From SHLJ01 sp041618535 (GTDB taxonomy: Bacteria; Bacteroidota; Bacteroidia; Flavobacteriales; Flavobacteriaceae): DNA of 8,297 bases. The position numbers and the translations under genes were made by a program. How positions within the stretch are numbered: position 1 is the stretch's first letter; every line of letters starts with the position of its first letter. Shown one piece after another: positions 5,367-8,297 of this stretch. Below the pieces are notes generated by a model, which was given only the letters and a program-made list of their open reading frames with translations, made no database searches and was not told where the DNA came from. The stretch spans positions 1 through 8,297 of the forward strand of contig JBFKFP010000128.1 in assembly GCA_041618535.1 (NCBI GenBank), written 5' to 3'.

Positions 5367-7718
5367 TTAATGATCATGCTCCTGGTTTAAAGTCAGATCT
5401 GTTCCACATACCCGGCAATAATTGGAGTCATTCAGGATATCTTCCGATTTGCATTTTGGACAGAAGGCACCCTCTTTCTTCTTCTCCTTGACAGCTGTTG
5501 CAACTCCGGCGGCAACCAGGCCGGTTGGAACCGCAATAACCCCATAGCCTAAAATCATTATCATCATTGCAATAAATTGGCCAGCAGGTGTTCCCGGCGA
5601 AATATCACCATAACCTACAGTGGTCAACGTAACCACCGCCCAATATACACCTCTGGGAATGCTGTTAAATCCATGTTCGGGTCCTTCTATAACAAACATC
5701 ACCGAGCCCATAACGGTGCATACGATCATTACAAAAAACAGAAATACAAAAATTTTGTTGGCATTTGTTTTAATGCCTTTGGCAAGAACATCGGCCTCGA
5801 TGAGAAAACGAGCGATTTTCAAAACTCTGAAAATACGCAATAACCTCAAAAGACGGATCGTTCCCAGGGAGAAGGTATTTACAAAGATCAGTTCCAGGAA
5901 TAAGGGCAAAATAGCTAAAAGATCGATAATACCGAAGGCGCTTAACACATATTTCCTCGGATTTAAAGCGGTCCATATCCGAAGGATGTATTCGATCGTA
6001 AAAATTATGGTGATTATGAGTTCAAAAGCAAAAAGAACCCGATCCCAGAAGGGTGAAACACCAACGCTCTGTATCATCACGATGGCTACCGATAGAATTA
6101 TCAGAACGAAGATTATGATATCGAATAATATCCCTTCAAGCGTATTTGCCCCAAAAATGATATTGCGAACCTGCTTCTTAAGATTGAGATAGTCTTTATT
6201 CTCTTTTAATGCAACGCCGTCAGGGTTTCGGATTATCCTTATGACCGATCGCACCCGGCTCCCGAACCGCTTGCTGTCTTTATCTAATTTGGGGTCAATC
6301 TGAAGAGCGCGGGTAGATTTCAAAAAAGACAACTTTAGCCGTCTTTTAATCTCCAGGTAATACGGATGATGCAAAATGGGGTTTATAATTCTGTATTTAT
6401 AGAATATTGAAATTTTTATCAGCCAACGCCTGACAAAACCCGTGGAAGGGTCGATCGTTTCGGCTTTTAATTTAGATTTAACCTGATCTGAACCCTCGAA
6501 ATCCTCCTGTTTGGATATACTGTTCAAAATAAGCCCTAAGGTCATGAATAAACCTGTTGCTATAATGATAAAAAGCAGGATGCCGGGATCAAAAAGATCG
6601 GTTTTAAACGAGACCGGAATCGCATAGAACAAAAGAACGGTGATCAATCCCCTTGGCGCGATCCAGACCTGCGGTGAAATATCTTTACCGATGAAGATCC
6701 GAAGCAGTGCGTAACGAATGATAAAAATGGAAGCTATTAATGCCAGGCTGACCTTTAAAACTTCAAGGCTAAAAAGACTTGAGATCAAGATACTGGCTCC
6801 AAAAATCACAAAGAAAAAGGTCCGGACTATGAAGGCTGTTTCCGCGGTCAGGTCGTGGAGGCCGTGTTCCAACTGATTGAATTTTTCAGGATCGAGCCTC
6901 CGCTTAAAAGGCCCGCGGAAAAATAGGGTGGAATTGCTTACCGCCAACCCAAAGATCAGGATTATGATAAGCGGGGAGAGATGAAACTTTTTCGCGATGG
7001 AGTACAGGAGGACCAACACCGAAATCAAAACAAAAAGTTTAGCCCTTGCCCTTATTTTCTGAAATACGATCAGGATAATGTAGCTAGCCACGAAGGCGAT
7101 GATCAATGTCAAAATGATATTGATAAAAAAGCTGCCCAGCGGATTGCCGGTTTCAAGACCGGCTGCCTCGGCCTGCTTGTTCTCAAAATAACCGATTAAA
7201 AAATAAAAGAGCATGATTCCGATGATATCGGAAAAAGTGCTCTCATAAATTTCGAATTCTCTTTTTTTCTCATTCAGGTTCTCGACGCTCGGAATTATAA
7301 TGGCGCTGGATAAAATGGAAAGTGGTGTGGCATAAAGCAATGCCTGAGCCCAGGTCATTTCAGGAATCATAAAATGAAGGATAAGGCCGGCCGCAAGAAA
7401 GGACACTCCCAGTCCAAGGGATGCAATTACGAAGGAACTGATGATGGTGCCTATTTTATCGTATCTCAGTTTCAGATCAAGGGCTGCTTCCAGCACGATC
7501 ATGATCAATCCCAAAATACCAAGAACCTCCAAAACGGAAAAAAAATTAGGCATGGGAACACCAAAATATTTCAGCAGGTATTGAAGGCCTACCCCTAATC
7601 CGATCAGCATTAGCACCGAAGGTATATTGGTGCGTTTGGCGAAAGCCACGAAGAAGAGGGAAATCATAACAATCACAGAGGCCGCAATGATCAAGGTGTA
7701 AGCATCAAATTGTTCCAT
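5367..7718 (-). CDS. Cation:proton antiporter fused to a voltage-gated K+ channel with C-terminal zinc ribbon
   Basis: One uninterrupted 783-residue frame. Residues ~1-400 form a CPA-type Na+(K+)/H+ antiporter of roughly 12-13 TMs, with LSILSSAIIIPS (132-143), the ion-site D164 in YESTFSDIIG (a Ser-Asp pair where CPA1 proteins have Asn-Asp) and R356 in WIAPRGL. Residues ~400-526 are a basic linker (27 K/R against 10 D/E in 411-520), so probably cytoplasmic. Residues ~526-742 are a full Kv-type channel: S1 527-549, S2 with F573 and E576, S3 with D599, S4 with R622, R625, R628, R631, K634 and R637, then S5, the TVGYGD filter (700-705) and S6. The tail has C753, C756, C768 and C771, a zinc ribbon like that I recall in standalone bacterial ion-transporter proteins. 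It is convergent with the permease and has no clear promoter. Domain calls are strong; the physiology, perhaps coupled K+/H+ homeostasis, is inference. Confidence 0.93.
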   Translation of the reverse strand: MEQFDAYTLIIAASVIVMISLFFVAFAKRTNIPSVLMLIGLGVGLQYLLKYFGVPMPNFFSVLEVLGILGLIMIVLEAALDLKLRYDKIGTIISSFVIASLGLGVSFLAAGLILHFMIPEMTWAQALLYATPLSILSSAIIIPSVENLNEKKREFEIYESTFSDIIGIMLFYFLIGYFENKQAEAAGLETGNPLGSFFINIILTLIIAFVASYIILIVFQKIRARAKLFVLISVLVLLYSIAKKFHLSPLIIILIFGLAVSNSTLFFRGPFKRRLDPEKFNQLEHGLHDLTAETAFIVRTFFFVIFGASILISSLFSLEVLKVSLALIASIFIIRYALLRIFIGKDISPQVWIAPRGLITVLLFYAIPVSFKTDLFDPGILLFIIIATGLFMTLGLILNSISKQEDFEGSDQVKSKLKAETIDPSTGFVRRWLIKISIFYKYRIINPILHHPYYLEIKRRLKLSFLKSTRALQIDPKLDKDSKRFGSRVRSVIRIIRNPDGVALKENKDYLNLKKQVRNIIFGANTLEGILFDIIIFVLIILSVAIVMIQSVGVSPFWDRVLFAFELIITIIFTIEYILRIWTALNPRKYVLSAFGIIDLLAILPLFLELIFVNTFSLGTIRLLRLLRIFRVLKIARFLIEADVLAKGIKTNANKIFVFLFFVMIVCTVMGSVMFVIEGPEHGFNSIPRGVYWAVVTLTTVGYGDISPGTPAGQFIAMMIMILGYGVIAVPTGLVAAGVATAVKEKKKEGAFCPKCKSEDILNDSNYCRVCGTDLTLNQEHDH

Positions 7719-7885
7719 GAGTCGAATTTAAATAATACAATGATTACCTCTATTCATTTTTGGTTTGAGAATGTCAATTTGTTTTAAAGTTAGTTTTAAA
7801 ATCTGTTTAATAACACTTTTTTAAGCAATTATTGTAATCAAAAAAATTAAAGAAATAGTCATAGAAACATTCCTGTTTGAATGAA
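7719..7885. other. AT-rich intergenic region, presumed leader of the antiporter-channel gene
   Basis: This 167-bp spacer separates two minus-strand genes and is much more AT-rich than the flanking coding sequence. It contains a close direct repeat GTTTTAAA (7781-7788 and 7793-7800), facing T6 and A7 runs (7817-7822 and 7840-7846) around CAATTATTG, and a small AAACA/TGTTT hairpin (7865-7878). The hairpin lies just past the haem-protein stop but has no adjoining T tract on that strand, so it is a poor terminator. I found no clean TTTG / TAnnTTTG pair reading toward the antiporter-channel gene. A promoter is likely here from position alone. Confidence 0.4.
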
Positions 7886-8297
7886 TCAATGTTTTAACTG
7901 TGCGGCCTTATTTTCCAGAAAAATGGCAATGGCCGATTTTTGATCATCTGAAATCTTATCGCTATTCCGGGTCCGGTTGGCAATACCTTCAAGGTTGTGT
8001 TCAAGCAGGCTCAGATGCCAGTCGGCATCCATATCCAGGTCAAAAACAGCGATGGCAGCCTTTTTATGAGTTTCAAGGGAACTCTGGTGACAGCGGCCGC
8101 AATGGGTGATCAGGACGTTACGGGTGATCTCAGAATTCTCTTTAAAAACATTTTTATCAGAAACTGTGATGGTTGGGGCAGGCTCAACAGGAGTTAGCAC
8201 GACTTCTCGTTTGGTAGCACTCGTATTCAGAAAACAATTATGCACTACCAGCGTCAGAAGCATAAAAGAAAATAACCCTATTTTAATATGGTACGAC
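7886..8297 (-). CDS. Small exported protein with one CXXCH haem-binding motif (5' end probably outside window)
   Basis: The frame ends at TGA (7886-7888) and stays open to the window edge. An ATG at 8263-8261 would give 125 residues, but its signal sequence would lack a basic region. The codons upstream add HIKIGLFSF before MLLTLVV, making a better signal peptide, so the true start is probably upstream and the gene is listed as 5' partial. The single haem motif is CGRCH (C55, C58, H59 counted from that ATG), preceded by a Pro/Thr/Val-rich spacer and followed by helical sequence (AAIAVFDLDMDADWHLSLL, then SDDQKSAIAIFLE). M78 is a possible distal ligand, though closer to CXXCH than usual in class I cytochromes. 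It resembles small haem-domain proteins I recall from Bacteroidota; the role (electron transfer or haem sensing) is unknown. It shares a strand with the antiporter-channel gene, 167 bp away. Confidence 0.7.
   Translation of the reverse strand, partial: SYHIKIGLFSFMLLTLVVHNCFLNTSATKREVVLTPVEPAPTITVSDKNVFKENSEITRNVLITHCGRCHQSSLETHKKAAIAVFDLDMDADWHLSLLEHNLEGIANRTRNSDKISDDQKSAIAIFLENKAAQLKH

Noticed and set aside
5620..6192. 190-codon open frame on the + strand
   Set aside because: It is antisense to the channel domain, rich in K/R/T/I as expected from the complement of hydrophobic codons, and has no recognisable motif.
5367..7718. The antiporter-channel fusion as a sequencing frameshift joining two genes
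   Set aside because: The frame is continuous through a plausible basic linker with no composition break, so an artefact is not favoured, although raw reads were not available.
7773..7778. TTGACA on the minus strand upstream of the antiporter-channel gene
   Set aside because: It resembles a proteobacterial sigma-70 -35 box, but Bacteroidota use a different promoter type and no TATAAT-like box lies about 17 bases downstream.
7900..8197. Two short + strand frames opposite the haem protein
   Set aside because: Composition is implausible for a protein and they overlap a minus-strand gene with a CXXCH motif and signal peptide.

Overview
The window looks like chromosomal DNA of a Bacteroidota bacterium, most likely a marine-type Flavobacteriia. 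The evidence is moderate GC, AT-rich spacers, weak or absent Shine-Dalgarno sequences, a TAnnTTTG-type promoter match, a lipoprotein signal on the esterase, and protein sequences of Bacteroidota character. I assign no species. Genes are densely packed: the longest gene-free stretch is 167 bp, and I see no RNA genes, mobile elements or CRISPR.

Layout. (1) Positions 1-1279, + strand: the 3' end of an alpha-E domain gene, then seven bases later a transglutaminase-like cysteine peptidase. This pair normally belongs to the ATP-grasp / alpha-E / transglutaminase gene cluster, whose remainder would lie upstream of the window. (2) Positions 1323-5320: a SGNH/GDSL esterase lipoprotein (TesA-like, - strand) divergent from an ABC ATPase and a 10-TM FtsX-type permease (YbbA/YbbP-like, + strand). 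The gene set and divergent orientation match tesA-ybbA-ybbP of Escherichia coli. ATPase and permease overlap by a TTGA stop/start. (3) Positions 5367-7718, - strand: one uninterrupted 783-residue protein joining a monovalent cation:proton antiporter, a basic linker, a complete six-TM voltage-gated K+ channel (S4 charges every third residue, TVGYGD filter) and a C-terminal four-cysteine zinc ribbon. (4) Positions 7886-8297, - strand: a small exported protein with one CXXCH haem motif, its start probably beyond the window edge.

The standout item is the antiporter-channel fusion: a secondary transporter and a voltage-gated channel in one polypeptide, loosely recalling sperm NHE (exchanger plus voltage sensor) but here retaining a K+ pore. 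The second point of interest is the TesA/YbbAP module, where the esterase appears to be a membrane-anchored lipoprotein. The rest is ordinary for the phylum.
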